From: Cranoglanis bouderius
Taxonomy: Eukaryota > Chordata > Actinopteri > Siluriformes > Cranoglanididae
Length of the DNA: 64,000 nt
Direction of reading: 5' to 3'
NCBI GenBank assembly: GCA_023630585.1
Contig: CM042545.1
Location: 1,864,915 to 1,928,914, forward strand
Shown here one piece after another: positions 47,053 to 50,366 of the stretch (positions are counted from its first letter, which is position 1; every line of letters begins with the position of its first letter). The notes under the pieces were generated by a model. That model had not been told where the DNA came from. It did not search any database and saw only the letters and a list, made by a program, of their open reading frames with translations. The position numbers and the translations under genes are program-made.

Positions 47053-47802
47053 ATCTCCATCAGAAATGGCTTCCCATATAGTACCTTTCAGCTGACAGGG
47101 ATTTCAGCTTATGAGAACACCACATTACAGACACCAGCATCATTTGCATATAGACGTAAACACCAGCATGAGATCAAGCGCAGGCCACAAGGACTCGTCT
47201 TGGTGTGAATATGTGTGCATGATATGAGAGTTTATGTATAGGCTACCCCACAGGCCCATGGTTTCCAAACACAGCCCCCGTTTCTCCTTTTTTTTAACGA
47301 AGCGTCTCCAGATTGGCTTTAATTCGGCTGAACCTGTATTGTATCGAATAAAACTCAAAAAAAAAAAAAAAAAGCAGAATTAACCTATAATCTGTGGACA
47401 CTGGTTTACATTATATCCCACTAGTAATAAAGCTGGCTGAACATGTTAACGGCAGATTATTGAAGATATTGTCTAGATGTCTGCATGAATTAGCGAACAC
47501 TGTAGAACATCCCCCTGAAGCCTGCGCTGATTCAGCTTAAACACACAGCGCTGTTATTAAACACGTATGCAAGTCTGGATTATTCTATAAGAAATAAGAA
47601 ACGCAAGACGAAGCCAAACATAGCCTGTATGTCCAAGCAAATATTATCTGGATTAAACCAGTGACCCCCGGAAATCAGAAATGCTCTTTTTTTCCTCCTA
47701 TCCTGTGTTCACATACGCACACCCACCGTATTTGCTGTCGGCCGCGGTGATGAGACGCACTTGGAGAGCGAGAAGAGACAGAAGCAGGTACAGGGAATCC
47801 AT
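5424..47802 (-). CDS. ptprn2: PTPRN2 (phogrin / IA-2beta) gene, exons 1-17, 3' part outside window
   Basis: Seventeen exons with AG/GT borders join in one continuous frame for 804 codons. Order in the protein: signal peptide (residues 1-21 or so), Cys-rich RESP18-like region (about 26-110), acidic Ser/Thr-rich luminal region with dibasic sites, a membrane-proximal domain ending near 567, a single membrane span (about 586-610), a cytoplasmic linker, then the start of the PTP domain with NASPI and ATQGPLP motifs. These features match the family of dense-core-granule phosphatase-like receptors; the PTPRN2 assignment over PTPRN rests on the cytoplasmic text ([19 protein letters not shown]) and the ESYT2 neighbour. 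The WPD-like and signature-Cys loops, which decide catalytic status, lie left of position 1. The introns hold most of the window's transposons. Confidence 0.93.
5615..5688 (-). CDS. ptprn2: PTPRN2 exon 16
   Basis: 74 bp encoding YDHSRICLKVENSQGNSEYI then NASPI. This is the YDHSRV...YINAS motif of receptor phosphatases. Acceptor GTTTCAG, donor GTAAGT. Confidence 0.95.
5842..5989 (-). CDS. ptprn2: PTPRN2 exon 15: start of PTP domain
   Basis: 148 bp encoding [20 protein letters not shown] then CAYQAEPNTCSVGQRDSNAK and KNRTTTVIP. This is the N-terminal helix of the phosphatase-like domain (KNRL...EWEAL). Acceptor TTCATAG, donor GTGAGC. Confidence 0.95.
6425..6490 (-). repeat. LINE-tail fragment
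   Basis: TTGTCACAAAGCAACTTTAC matches, in reverse orientation, the tail block seen at 4300-4350 and 44410-44450. Confidence 0.4.
8076..9672 (+). mobile_element. Inner Tc1-like element (family C)
   Basis: Terminal repeats start CAGTGCATCTGGAAAGTATT (after TA at 8074-8075) and end AATACTTTCCGGATGCA (before TA at 9673-9674; the last bases of the right repeat are lost). Length about 1.6 kb, typical for Tc1. Carries a transposase pseudogene. It is the youngest layer of the nest because it interrupts family B. Confidence 0.85.
8473..9458 (+). pseudogene. Tc1 transposase pseudogene (family C)
   Basis: MKSKELSVDLRDRIVSRHRS opens a paired-type HTH domain; a GRPGK motif follows. The frame shifts near 8900 and again near 9320, just after NPIEHLWRDLK. 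The DDE motifs QDNDPKHTAK and SPDLNPIEHLW remain, with 34 residues between the second Asp and the Glu. The C-terminus GAKGASAKY is preserved. At least two frameshifts make it inactive. Confidence 0.85.
9849..10046 (-). CDS. ptprn2: PTPRN2 exon 14: cytoplasmic linker
   Basis: 198 bp encoding ELCRQRMAVKPPVERAELRQ, then SSRINSVSSQLSDGP and SWSEEPAYTNMDISTGHMIL. These are the most conserved strings of the juxtamembrane cytoplasmic region. The donor is GTAACC. Only 15 intronic bases separate the exon edge from the TA-flanked end of a transposon nest. A (TG)n tract on the coding strand lies about 95 bp upstream of the acceptor. Confidence 0.95.
10141..10173. repeat. (CA)n microsatellite
   Basis: 33 bp of CA in the intron upstream of PTPRN2 exon 14. 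Confidence 0.95.
10512..10724 (-). CDS. ptprn2: PTPRN2 exon 13: transmembrane segment
   Basis: 213 bp (71 codons). After KTKLSEIPTKYSHSESMK comes the membrane span, FLILTVISIVCITVVLLISS plus IIYCL, followed by the basic stop-transfer stretch RHRSHHKLKEK. Acceptor TCTGTAG, donor GTACAA; both ends in phase 0. Confidence 0.95.
10830..11257. mobile_element. Short Tc1-derived element, copy 1 (ATATGGCCAAAAGTATGTGG type)
   Basis: Ends ACTACATGGTCAAAAGTATG and AAACCTTTAGTCATACAGTGTA are mutated inverted repeats. The centre matches the FQHDNAPVHK-type transposase core on the minus strand with many stops. Related copies at 18521, 23853, 29409 and 53121. Confidence 0.7.
11349..11413 (-). CDS. ptprn2: PTPRN2 exon 12
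   Basis: 65 bp encoding VSQKAALEKEAGVTILEAGV then TD. I placed the acceptor at TAATCAG because a nearer CAG (after TTAGTCAG) breaks the frame. Donor GTAAGA. Confidence 0.85.
11508..11587 (-). CDS. ptprn2: PTPRN2 exon 11
   Basis: 80 bp encoding VVGPAVTFQVRTNDQNITTA then AIANVA. The VVGPAVTF motif is a hallmark of the membrane-proximal domain of IA-2 family members. N-I-T is a potential N-glycosylation site. Acceptor GTGCAG, donor GTAAGA. Confidence 0.93.
11875..11961 (-). CDS. ptprn2: PTPRN2 exon 10
   Basis: 87 bp encoding SLPTDQGLHLMELLCRKAKI then QMTDFLELS, part of the conserved membrane-proximal domain. Acceptor CCATCAG, donor GTGAGT; phases agree on both sides. Confidence 0.9.
12034..12540. 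mobile_element. MITE-like element, family K copy 1
   Basis: Inverted ends TACAGTACTATGCAAAAGTC and CCTTTGCACAGTACTGTA, about 507 bp, no ORF. A second, interrupted copy begins at 38603. Confidence 0.7.
12557..12879 (-). CDS. ptprn2: PTPRN2 exon 9
   Basis: 323 bp encoding EVELLGKLLDYLDKTSLSEP, then KGQGISVERVHSRTTQLDVK, and ending DVYGYIITDT. The YGYIITD motif marks the start of the conserved membrane-proximal luminal domain. Acceptor TTTACAG, donor GTAAGT. Confidence 0.92.
13010..13500 (+). pseudogene. LINE endonuclease/ORF2 fragment
   Basis: The plus strand reads NGIFIVACNFNYVNLKTVFF, resembling the FIVAGDFN block of LINE apurinic endonuclease domains (GDFN is here CNFN). After a gap, SHFRSWDKEAYQDQAKRVIR resembles the endonuclease-RT linker. 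Stops break the frame. Confidence 0.55.
13541..15310. mobile_element. Tc1-related element (family J) split by a later insertion
   Basis: Bases 13541-13662 (ending CTCCACAGATGTTC) and 15109-15310 (TTGAAATCAGGTCTGGGCAT onward) form one continuous Tc1-type segment once the element at 13665-15106 is removed. The right part reads, on the minus strand, like a transposase core around QHDN. No clear outer termini. Confidence 0.55.
13665..15106 (-). mobile_element. Tc1-like element (family E)
   Basis: Ends CAGTGCTGTGAAAAAGTATT and AATACATTTTCACAGCACTA with TA on both sides. The minus strand between about 14740 and 13890 is a degraded transposase: motifs can be read (HTH, then the core) but many stops and shifts remain. 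Length 1.44 kb. Confidence 0.75.
15527..16842 (+). mobile_element. Tc1-like element (family D2)
   Basis: Ends CAGTGGAAGAAAAGTATTTG and ATACTTTTTTCCCTCACTG, flanked by TA. 1.32 kb with one transposase pseudogene on the plus strand. Confidence 0.85.
15630..16635 (+). pseudogene. Tc1 transposase pseudogene (family D2)
   Basis: Starts MAKTKELSKDVRDKIVDLHK at 15630. A frameshift at about 15712-15725 and a short deletion with stop near 16027-16031 split it into three pieces. The last piece (16051-16635, 194 residues) keeps the whole catalytic domain: LWSDETKIELFG, QHDNDPKHTTKATKEWLKKK and SPDLNPIENLWRELK, with 34 residues between the second Asp and the Glu, and ends GFATKY. Few other lesions, so it is a fairly young copy. 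Confidence 0.88.
17075..17135 (+). repeat. LINE 3'-end fragment
   Basis: GCAAGTAAGAATTTCTATAT ... ACATGACAATAAACAG resembles the short 3' end of L2/Rex-type LINEs. The preceding 16850-17075 shows nothing else recognisable. Confidence 0.4.
17173..18518 (+). mobile_element. L2/CR1-group LINE fragment (RT domain and 3' UTR)
   Basis: RT motifs are read across frames: LDPLQFAYRPNRSTDDAIST, FIDFSSAFNTIIP, LCNWILDFLTGRP, TGAPQGCVLSPLLF and IKFTNDTTVVGLIS. The catalytic F/YADD box reads FTND, so the first catalytic Asp of the pair is Asn. Frameshifts at about 17405 and 17700. The 3' part ends with ACAATAAAAAGCCACCTGAACTTGAA, a typical tail. It is 5'-truncated. Confidence 0.8.
18521..18979. mobile_element. 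Short Tc1-derived element, copy 2
   Basis: Ends ACACTATATGGCCAAAAAAT and ACTTTTGACCATATAGTGTA. Minus-strand residue of a transposase core: LDWPAQSPDLNPTS. Inserted directly at the tail of the LINE. Confidence 0.8.
19058..19101 (-). CDS. ptprn2: PTPRN2 exon 8 (44 bp, very basic)
   Basis: Micro-exon encoding GQKRKEERSKTDRK, read in the only phase that joins exon 7 (phase 1) to exon 9 (phase 0). A second GT (GTAAGG) five bases inside would leave the wrong phase. Several dibasic pairs suggest a prohormone-convertase site, as luminal processing is known for phogrin; this is inference. Confidence 0.7.
19205..19531 (-). CDS. ptprn2: PTPRN2 exon 7
   Basis: 327 bp encoding TFIRNVLRNVGRHNVNVASL, the acidic LIADALQVVEKQAEKGY, then a Gln/Asp/Glu-rich tract with an internal repeat (DLQTDDLQTED). 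Acceptor TTCACAG, donor GTAAATC; ends in phase 1. Confidence 0.9.
19854..21055 (-). mobile_element. Tc1-like element, family F copy 1 (right end lost)
   Basis: Left end CAGCCCCAATTCCAAAAAGT (after TA). Minus-strand transposase pieces: 20611-20919 with HTH-like text (GQGRKSILHAYDLRALRRHC) and 20079-20309 with LNWPACSPELSPIENIWHIM. The matching right terminus is absent, replaced by a piece of another Tc1 family. Confidence 0.75.
21095..21246. mobile_element. Detached Tc1 terminus (family A type)
   Basis: CACTGTTTCAAAGACGATCAAATG ... GGGGTGTACTTATTTTTTCA, about 150 bp, matches the ends at 1940-1998 and, inverted, 56212-56340. Confidence 0.65.
21574..21898 (-). CDS. ptprn2: PTPRN2 exon 6 (large luminal exon)
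   Basis: 325 bp encoding a Pro/Ser/Gln-rich, low-complexity luminal segment, from ITKTKSSLPPTYYRSGKPNG through DDSDFPLTALKQYVSQKMAS to LVKEPLTPVD. This region diverges fast in the family. Acceptor GTACAG, donor GTATGA. A (TG)n tract on the coding strand lies about 85 bp upstream of the acceptor. Confidence 0.88.
21984..22031. repeat. (CA)n microsatellite
   Basis: 48 bp of CA upstream of PTPRN2 exon 6. Confidence 0.95.
22089..23597 (+). mobile_element. Tc1-like element, family B copy (plus strand)
   Basis: Perfect outer ends CAGGTGCATCTCAATAAATT / AATTTATTGAGATGCACCTG between TA dinucleotides. The inverted repeats are long (about 200 bp) and contain a second, internal copy of the motif (CTCAACAAATTAGAATA), the IR/DR architecture known from Sleeping Beauty-type elements. 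Transposase 22352-23316 has an N-terminal deletion compared with the copy at 30075 (about 66 bp near 22375), and a frameshift near 22620. The catalytic text FQQDLAPAHTAK and SPHLNPIENLWG is intact. Confidence 0.88.
23853..24336. mobile_element. Short Tc1-derived element, copy 3
   Basis: Ends ACACTATATGGCCAAAAGTA and CCTTTGACCATATAGTGTA. The interior is the same degraded transposase remnant as the other copies. Confidence 0.8.
24814..25075. repeat. (TA)n tracts inside an inverted duplication
   Basis: GACGTGAAG...CTTCACGTC arms: TTCACGTCCTCTCTATTTTT with CAGAAGAAG is repeated inverted after a (TA)n tract (24876-24930), and a second (TA)n tract (24999-25067) follows. The arms belong to the DIRS 5' region. 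Confidence 0.9.
26620..27250 (+). pseudogene. DIRS tyrosine recombinase pseudogene
   Basis: Plus-strand readings give the core-binding and catalytic domains of a YR. The His-x-x-Arg box (HSTR, near 27129-27140) and the C-terminal Tyr (FIQYYRLD, near 27223-27246) can be seen. Frame changes occur near 26960 and a TAG stop interrupts SKGVSL-DVCAAAGW. This enzyme would integrate the circular DNA copy in an intact element; this copy cannot. Confidence 0.7.
28045..28180 (+). repeat. Fish tRNA-like SINE fragment
   Basis: CAAGAGCCCAGCAGTGGAAA ... CACAACCTTCCAATCAGTAA ... CACTGCGCTACC matches the 3' half of the unit at 56514-56712. Confidence 0.55.
28680..28725 (-). repeat. LINE-tail fragment
   Basis: CAATTCAATTACATTTTATTTGTATAG is the inverted start of the common fish LINE tail seen at 4740-4812 and 44376-44535. 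The rest of 28190-28900 shows nothing recognisable. Confidence 0.45.
28956..29076 (-). CDS. ptprn2: PTPRN2 exon 5
   Basis: 121 bp encoding QMVQTAAVEDERLKSLEEKL and on to PRLDGQ; predicted amphipathic helix. Acceptor TATGCAG, donor GTAAAG. Ends in phase 0, matching exon 6. Confidence 0.82.
29409..29923. mobile_element. Short Tc1-derived element, copy 4
   Basis: Ends CACTATATGGCCAAAAATTT and CGTCTGGCCATATAATGTA. Opposite orientation to copy 3; a reading near 29650-29720 includes the degraded DLNPTKHLWDELE block. Confidence 0.8.
30075..31658 (-). mobile_element. Tc1-like element, family B copy (minus strand)
   Basis: Ends CAGGTGCATCTCAATAAATT / AATTTATTGAGATGCACCTG flanked by TA. 1584 bp with the same long IR/DR ends as the copy at 22089. 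Carries an almost complete transposase. Located between PTPRN2 exons 5 and 4. Confidence 0.9.
30355..31395 (-). pseudogene. Tc1 transposase, full length with one stop codon (family B)
   Basis: Reading from MVSQFGSLGYTIMGKTADLT at 31395 to GAPTKY at 30355 stays in one frame for 346 codons. The frame is broken only by a TGA at 30952-30954, where the sister copy at 22089 has TGG (AKEKKNWTVAQW). HTH text (GCSRSAVSKHVNRKLSG) and the catalytic Asp blocks LFSDESKF and FQQDLAPAHTAK are present. The catalytic Glu is changed: NPIKNLWG here against NPIENLWG in the sister copy. The sequence is thus dead twice over. Confidence 0.88.
31820..31907 (-). CDS. ptprn2: PTPRN2 exon 4
   Basis: 88 bp encoding LSWEDDVTQEALHKEFSKLH followed by RILLPPDS. 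The W-x-DD-x-TQ pattern continues the N-terminal luminal domain. Acceptor CCCCAG and donor GTAATG; the phase links correctly to exon 3 (joint Gly codon) and exon 5 (joint Arg codon). It lies only about 160 bp from the end of a Tc1 copy at 30075-31658. Confidence 0.85.
32797..33640. repeat. Fold-back element with microsatellite loop
   Basis: The arm at about 32850-33045 (TAGAGATTTCACTCCACGCT, AACACTAAACACTAATACTT, TACTGTAATCTACTGAGGGA) returns inverted at 33485-33620 (TCCCTCAGTAGATTACAGTA, AAGTATTAGTGTTTAGCCGC). The loop holds (TG)n 33119-33198, (CT)n and (CA)n 33335-33411, and two copies of TTCCAGGACCGGTTCATT. No ORF. Confidence 0.8.
33119..33411. repeat. (TG)n, (CT)n and (CA)n microsatellites
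   Basis: 80 bp of TG, then after unique sequence about 56 bp of CT running into about 22 bp of CA. Confidence 0.95.
33962..35572 (+). mobile_element. Tc1-like element (family G) with long inverted repeats
   Basis: Ends CTGAACAAAATTATAATCGC and GCGTTTATAATTTTGTTCAG next to TA. Inverted repeats of about 240 bp: GGTGTGGCATATCAACATGC recurs as its complement near 35370-35390. 1.6 kb, plus-strand transposase pseudogene. Confidence 0.88.
34248..35252 (+). pseudogene. Tc1 transposase pseudogene (family G)
   Basis: Starts MPQMLQVLRERAVGMLTVGM (HTH). Frameshifts near 34440-34490 and 34850, then stops at about 35125 and 35199. Core motifs LFMDESRFSLYRADG, LQHDNAWPHVARICTQFLEA and SPDMSPIEHVWDALDRR are legible; the C-terminus NGGHTRY ends at TGA 35250-35252. 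Confidence 0.8.
35885..35998 (-). CDS. ptprn2: PTPRN2 exon 3
   Basis: 114 bp encoding GMFGHCQTMMGADVYTYDIT and on to LLLKLSLR. The FGxCQ and YxYxIxPxxLxRxRxLLxxLS pattern is typical of the N-terminal RESP18-homology part of IA-2 proteins. Acceptor TTTTGCAG, donor GTATGT. Confidence 0.88.
36485..37494 (+). mobile_element. Tc1-like element, family H copy 1 (deleted)
   Basis: The transposase starts near 36599 (MGKTKEYSCDVQQKVVELHK). A large internal deletion joins LWSDE directly to PWPSQSLDLKPIENLWGELK near 37025, removing the middle of the core seen in copy 2. The right end is GGTGCCAATATTAGTGGAGG then GCACTGTA; the left outer end is missing and abuts an (AT)n tract. Confidence 0.75.
37713..37763 (-). 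CDS. ptprn2: PTPRN2 exon 2 (51 bp, Cys-rich)
   Basis: Short exon encoding CLFEENLCMNYEICVN with three Cys, bounded by CAG acceptor and GTAAGAC donor. Phases fit exon 1 and exon 3 exactly (joint codons GGT and GAT). It begins the Cys-rich RESP18-like region used for granule sorting in this family. Confidence 0.85.
38240..38532. mobile_element. Family K right-terminus fragment
   Basis: AAGGAGGTCACACCAAATATTG ... CAGCATTTTTTCACAACTGT ... AAAACTTTTGCACAGTACTA, the right end of a family K-like element, followed by (AT)n at 38533-38600. Confidence 0.6.
38929..40485 (-). mobile_element. Tc1/mariner DD35E element with intact transposase ORF
   Basis: Ends CAGCCGTGGCCAAAAGTTTT and AAAACTTTTGGCCATGGCTG with TA duplicates at 38927-38928 and 40486-40487. 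1557 bp. Internal direct-repeat copies of the terminal motif are likely (IR/DR type). It contains one uninterrupted transposase gene on the minus strand and nothing else. Confidence 0.9.
39101..40117 (-). CDS. Intact Tc1/mariner (DD35E) transposase
   Basis: Uninterrupted ORF. I start at the Met at 40115-40117 (MVTCKETRAAIIALHKKGFT), giving 338 residues, because family members begin there; an in-frame Met 12 codons upstream exists. HTH DNA-binding domain with a GRPRKSS AT-hook-like motif, then the DDE core. Numbering from the upstream Met (subtract 12 for the start used here), Asp161 lies in IFSDESPF, Asp253 in FQHDGAPCHKAK and Glu289 in SPDLNPIENLW. There are 35 residues between the last two, one more than in the DD34E families elsewhere in the window; the extra residue falls in DILGPWPGKS. 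C-terminus GQHCKY. A cut-and-paste enzyme that would act in the nucleus. Substitutions cannot be judged by eye, so activity is unproven. Confidence 0.9.
   Translation of the reverse strand: MVTCKETRAAIIALHKKGFTGKDIAASKIAPKSTIYRIIKTLKDRGSTVVKKASGRPRKSSKRQDRLLKLIQLRDRGTTSAELAQEWQQAGVSACARTVRRRLLEDGLLSRRAAEKPLLSRKNIRDRLLFCKKYRDWTAEDWGNVIFSDESPFRLFGASGIKLVQRRKGERYHQSCVMPTVKHPETTHVWGCFSAKGVGSLTILPKNTAMNKEWYKNILREQLLPTIQEQFGDEQCLFQHDGAPCHKAKVITKCLGEQNIDILGPWPGKSPDLNPIENLWSILKRRVDKQKPTNSDKLQALIMQVWAAISQDVAQKLIDSMPGRIAEVLKKKGQHCKY
40532..41859 (+). mobile_element. Tc1-like element (family I)
   Basis: Ends CAGTTACAATCAAAATTATT and AATCATTTTGATTGCAACTG with TA on both sides. Transposase on the plus strand is degraded at its N-terminus; 41313-41645 reads IFQQDNDPKHTSNSTKAWLQ, SPDFNPIENLWWDLK and ends AKGCSTKY. 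It abuts the right end of the family K copy. Confidence 0.85.
41871..42547. mobile_element. MITE with CTACGGAAGCCCTAAG ends (family L)
   Basis: Inverted ends CTACGGAAGCCCTAAGTGGC and GCTTAGGGCTTCCGTAG, 677 bp, flanked by a 4-bp direct repeat ATTG (41867-41870 and 42548-42551). The interior has repeated words GATCTCGAC / GTCGAGATCACGAGAAAA in both orientations and no ORF. Confidence 0.75.
42640..42755. repeat. hAT-type terminal fragment
   Basis: TTAATCGATTGACAGCCCTA, with repeated TTAATTAATCG words before it, is like the end of non-autonomous hAT elements common in fish (read inverted it starts TAGGGCTGTCAATCGATT). No partner end was found. Confidence 0.45.
42981..43495. repeat. GC-rich degenerate tandem repeat, block 1
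   Basis: About 510 bp of GTGGGCC/GGGCCCA words with roughly 20-60 bp spacing, starting at TCCCAGCAAACATGCCCC. GC content is far above the neighbours. The long ORFs here are low-complexity artefacts. Confidence 0.75.
43841..43920. repeat. (GA)n microsatellite
   Basis: AG repeats with two CAGATGG interruptions. Confidence 0.9.
44376..44540 (-). repeat. LINE-tail fragment
   Basis: CAATTCAGTTTTATTTGTATAG ... CAAAGCAGCTTTACAG ... ATCCCCAATGAGCAAGCCAG, the inverse of the 4200-4370 tail. Confidence 0.65.
44562..45818 (-). mobile_element. 5' part of a hAT-like transposon with exons
   Basis: On the minus strand the segment starts ACTGGCGGATCCAGGGGTGG (45818 downward), a typical hAT-like terminus. 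A non-coding first exon ends at 45581 (donor GTAAGT). An exon with MKRKAERDILWFQTKKKPSL begins at 45149 and ends near 44942 (donor GTGGGA). An exon at 44562-44675 encodes AANSDGAGSDEDSQSVSEGN and KQRFWPG. N-termini of this kind (MKRK-x-x-I-x-x-F-x-KK) belong to ZMYM1-like hAT transposases. The catalytic exons are not present. Confidence 0.55.
46555..46850. repeat. GC-rich degenerate tandem repeat, block 2
   Basis: Repeats of GTGGGCCCC / CATGGGCTAACCCACAG type, about 300 bp, ending ACAGGCATGTTTGCTGGGGA, the inverted form of the start of block 1. ORFs in it are repeat artefacts. Confidence 0.7.
47018..47050. repeat. (CA)n microsatellite
   Basis: 33 bp of CA. The flanks (46860-47720) show no gene apart from unassigned readings. 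Confidence 0.95.
47727..47802 (-). CDS. ptprn2: PTPRN2 exon 1: start codon and signal peptide
   Basis: The ATG (reverse complement of 47800-47802) opens MDSLYLLLSLLALQVRLITA, a hydrophobic signal peptide, followed by ADSKYG. The exon is 76 coding bases ending in phase 1 at a donor reading GTGGGT. No other Met is close in this frame and the signal peptide supports this start. It targets the protein to the secretory pathway. Confidence 0.85.
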
Positions 47803-48033
47803 TCCTTCTCTCACACATCCATGACACAAGCGCGCTAAAAATCCATCTCGCTGGTTTTTTCAGGCTTCAGTGTATATTTCTATATATATATATATATATA
47901 TTTCTATATATTCTTCCAGGACGATGTGCAGTGAAGCGAGAGGTGATGGAGCGACTGACGAACGAGAAGGAGGGAAGAAGAGGAGACGTAAAACCTGTCA
48001 GCGCTCTTCCTGCAGACCCTCCCTGACTCCCAG

Positions 48034-48041
48034 TGACGTCA
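48034..48041. promoter_or_regulatory. Perfect cAMP response element upstream of PTPRN2
   Basis: TGACGTCA, the full palindromic CRE, lies 232 bp upstream of the PTPRN2 ATG in a CpG-containing, CT-rich stretch. A 7-of-8 match (TGACGTAA) is at 48098-48105. CREB/ATF control would suit a granule protein of neuroendocrine cells, but the transcription start is not known from sequence. Confidence 0.5.
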
Positions 48042-48239
48042 AACACCTTCTCTCTCCATCTCTCTCTCCCTCTCTCCCTCGCGTGCGTGTCATCGGTTGA
48101 CGTAATTGTTGTTAAATGCAGCTAATTAACGCTATGCCTATCCCTCAACCTCTTGTTCTTCTGAGTTTTTATTTATTTGTTTGTTTATTTATTTATTTAT
48201 TTTTATAAATGGTGCAGTCTTTGTAAATAAACAACCAAA

Positions 48240-49120
48240 TAAATCCATCCATCTTCTGTACCGCTTATCCCACACAGGGTCGCGGGGAGAAGTTCAGAGT
48301 ATCAAGTCTTCTTGAAGAAGATAAAACAATGTGGTGTAAGAGGGTACCTACTACAGAGGACCTAATACAGTGCTCACTTGGAGGGGTGTAATCGGGAGGA
48401 ACGGCCTCTTTAAACATCTGTGCAAGGCATGAAACGAACACTAAATAAGCAACACTTTGTATGAACATGAAGTTGGGAATGTCTGGCAGAAGATTTGTTG
48501 TCAGCTTTAACTCCCACCTCAGAATGGACTCCTCCCTTGTACCAAGTACCGCAGAGTACATGTCCCATGTTCAAGCCCTCAATTGTAGAGGCAGCTGCAA
48601 GAAGCTGTGGATATAAGGGGGAGAGAGGCAATGCACAAGCTCTGCTGAATAAATGCAGAGGGAGTATTGATCTCTACTGGGGGATTGGGGGGGGTCATGG
48701 TGGCAAGAGGTAACCCCGGTTATTGGCAGATGTTCTCTTGATGCCATTCAAAGTGAACCTCTGACTTGCACTTGCTGAATGTGAAGAGGCTGGGATGAAA
48801 AACCACACCGTCTCTCCTGGAAAAGAGTGGTATTCCCCCTTAAGGGAAGACCTTGCTCCTAGTGGAGGAACAGGGGCTCAGCTGGTCAGCTTTTGCTAGA
48901 GCTTTATCATCAGGTATGCATCACTAGATGGAAACCCTATAGCAGAATCAGAACCCACGGGAGAAATTCTCTCTCATCAATGGATTGGGAATGTCTGGGG
49001 ACAGAGAAACCTTGGCTGACCTTTTCAGTTTAATTGCACCAAAACAGCACTCTACTACCAAATGACTAATACATGAGAAATAATAAAAGACAAGACAAAG
49101 GTTTACAATGGTTTTAAGTT
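48240..49120. other. Intergenic stretch, unassigned
   Basis: Begins with the common fish repeat CCATCCATCTTCTGTACCGCTTATCC. 48350-48470 reads weakly like a LINE endonuclease (GVIGRNGL). 48480-48720 contains moderately long readings I do not recognise. No splice-consistent gene. Confidence 0.3.
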
Positions 49121-50365
49121 TATTGAGTCTCTGTTGCTCAATAATGCTGCAGTAAGAGCCACCTCTCTGCAGAATTTGGCTAATGCTGGGTGATTTGCTG
49201 CTAGCTTTCTAACTAACTGTTAACGCTAATTTCTGTGCTAATGAGTCGGTGAGTAGTGATACAGTAGATTTGGTTGGTATAAAAAATATCATGAAATTGG
49301 CAAAATAACACTGCCCCTGACCTTGTATCTTTCAGTTTAGGTGGGCTAAAATGTTGTTTTGCCTACATACTGGGACATGGCGTGCATTGGTTGTCTATCA
49401 AACCATGCATCTGATGAGCTCAAGTGTTGCCTAATTTATAGCCTACTTAATTATTGTTAATAATATGGCTTGCAACAATATTTATTTCATGAATATGTGT
49501 TGTGATGTCACAAATTTGCAGGGGCATGCAGTTGCCCTTGATACACCCAAGCAGGGTTAAGGCACATGAAAAATATATACATATGCACACATACAACCCT
49601 GAAAGAAAAAGCTCATCACAAAGAAGCATGTCACCAGCATTTTGCTATTAGTGCACTCTACTTAGTAATTCTTACTAGTGAACTGCCTTATTGATAAAAA
49701 AAAAAAAAAAAAAAACACAAAAAAGGAATGTGGCCCTGTCTGCTAAAAAGTTCAGTTCAGAGGACTTAAAGGGACAGCAGTAACCAGCAAGAGAGACTAT
49801 GCTTTGGTTTGCATCTGTACAGCCTTACAGTATTTTCTAAAGGAATTTGCAAATGAGCAGTGAGCATATACATCATGGTAAATATTAAAAAGCAAAACAA
49901 ATGAAAAAAAAAAAAAAAAAAAAAAAAAACCCAACAAAACAAAACAAAAAAAAACAACAACTTTGTGTAACATGTAAATTCCCATCTGTCTCCCCAAACC
50001 CACACAAACACATTTGCAAGTGCAAAACGTCATACTAGTACACAGTATAGAAACATAATAAGTTTAGGACTAAACACACTTATGCATGAATATATACATA
50101 TACATATACACACCTGGCTGTGACATCTGGTAAAAATGTCATTCTGTATGTTTATTTGACTTGTAATTTTTCATTTTCCATTACTGAATCTTTCCTAGAC
50201 ACACAAACAAAAACACACACACAAATCTTCTTCCTATTGCACAAATTAAACCATGAGACCATAAAGCAACTTCATGTTAAATCAGATCCAAAGCATTATA
50301 TTCTTTTGGCAAGCCATCTAACTAAAATCATCTTGATTAAAATGAACACACACACACGCACACAC
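49120..50365. other. Intergenic stretch without recognised features
   Basis: AT-rich DNA with poly(A)/(T) runs at 49698-49715 and 49904-49929 and short CA runs near 50215 and 50345. I see no gene. Confidence 0.6.
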
Positions 50366-50366
50366 A

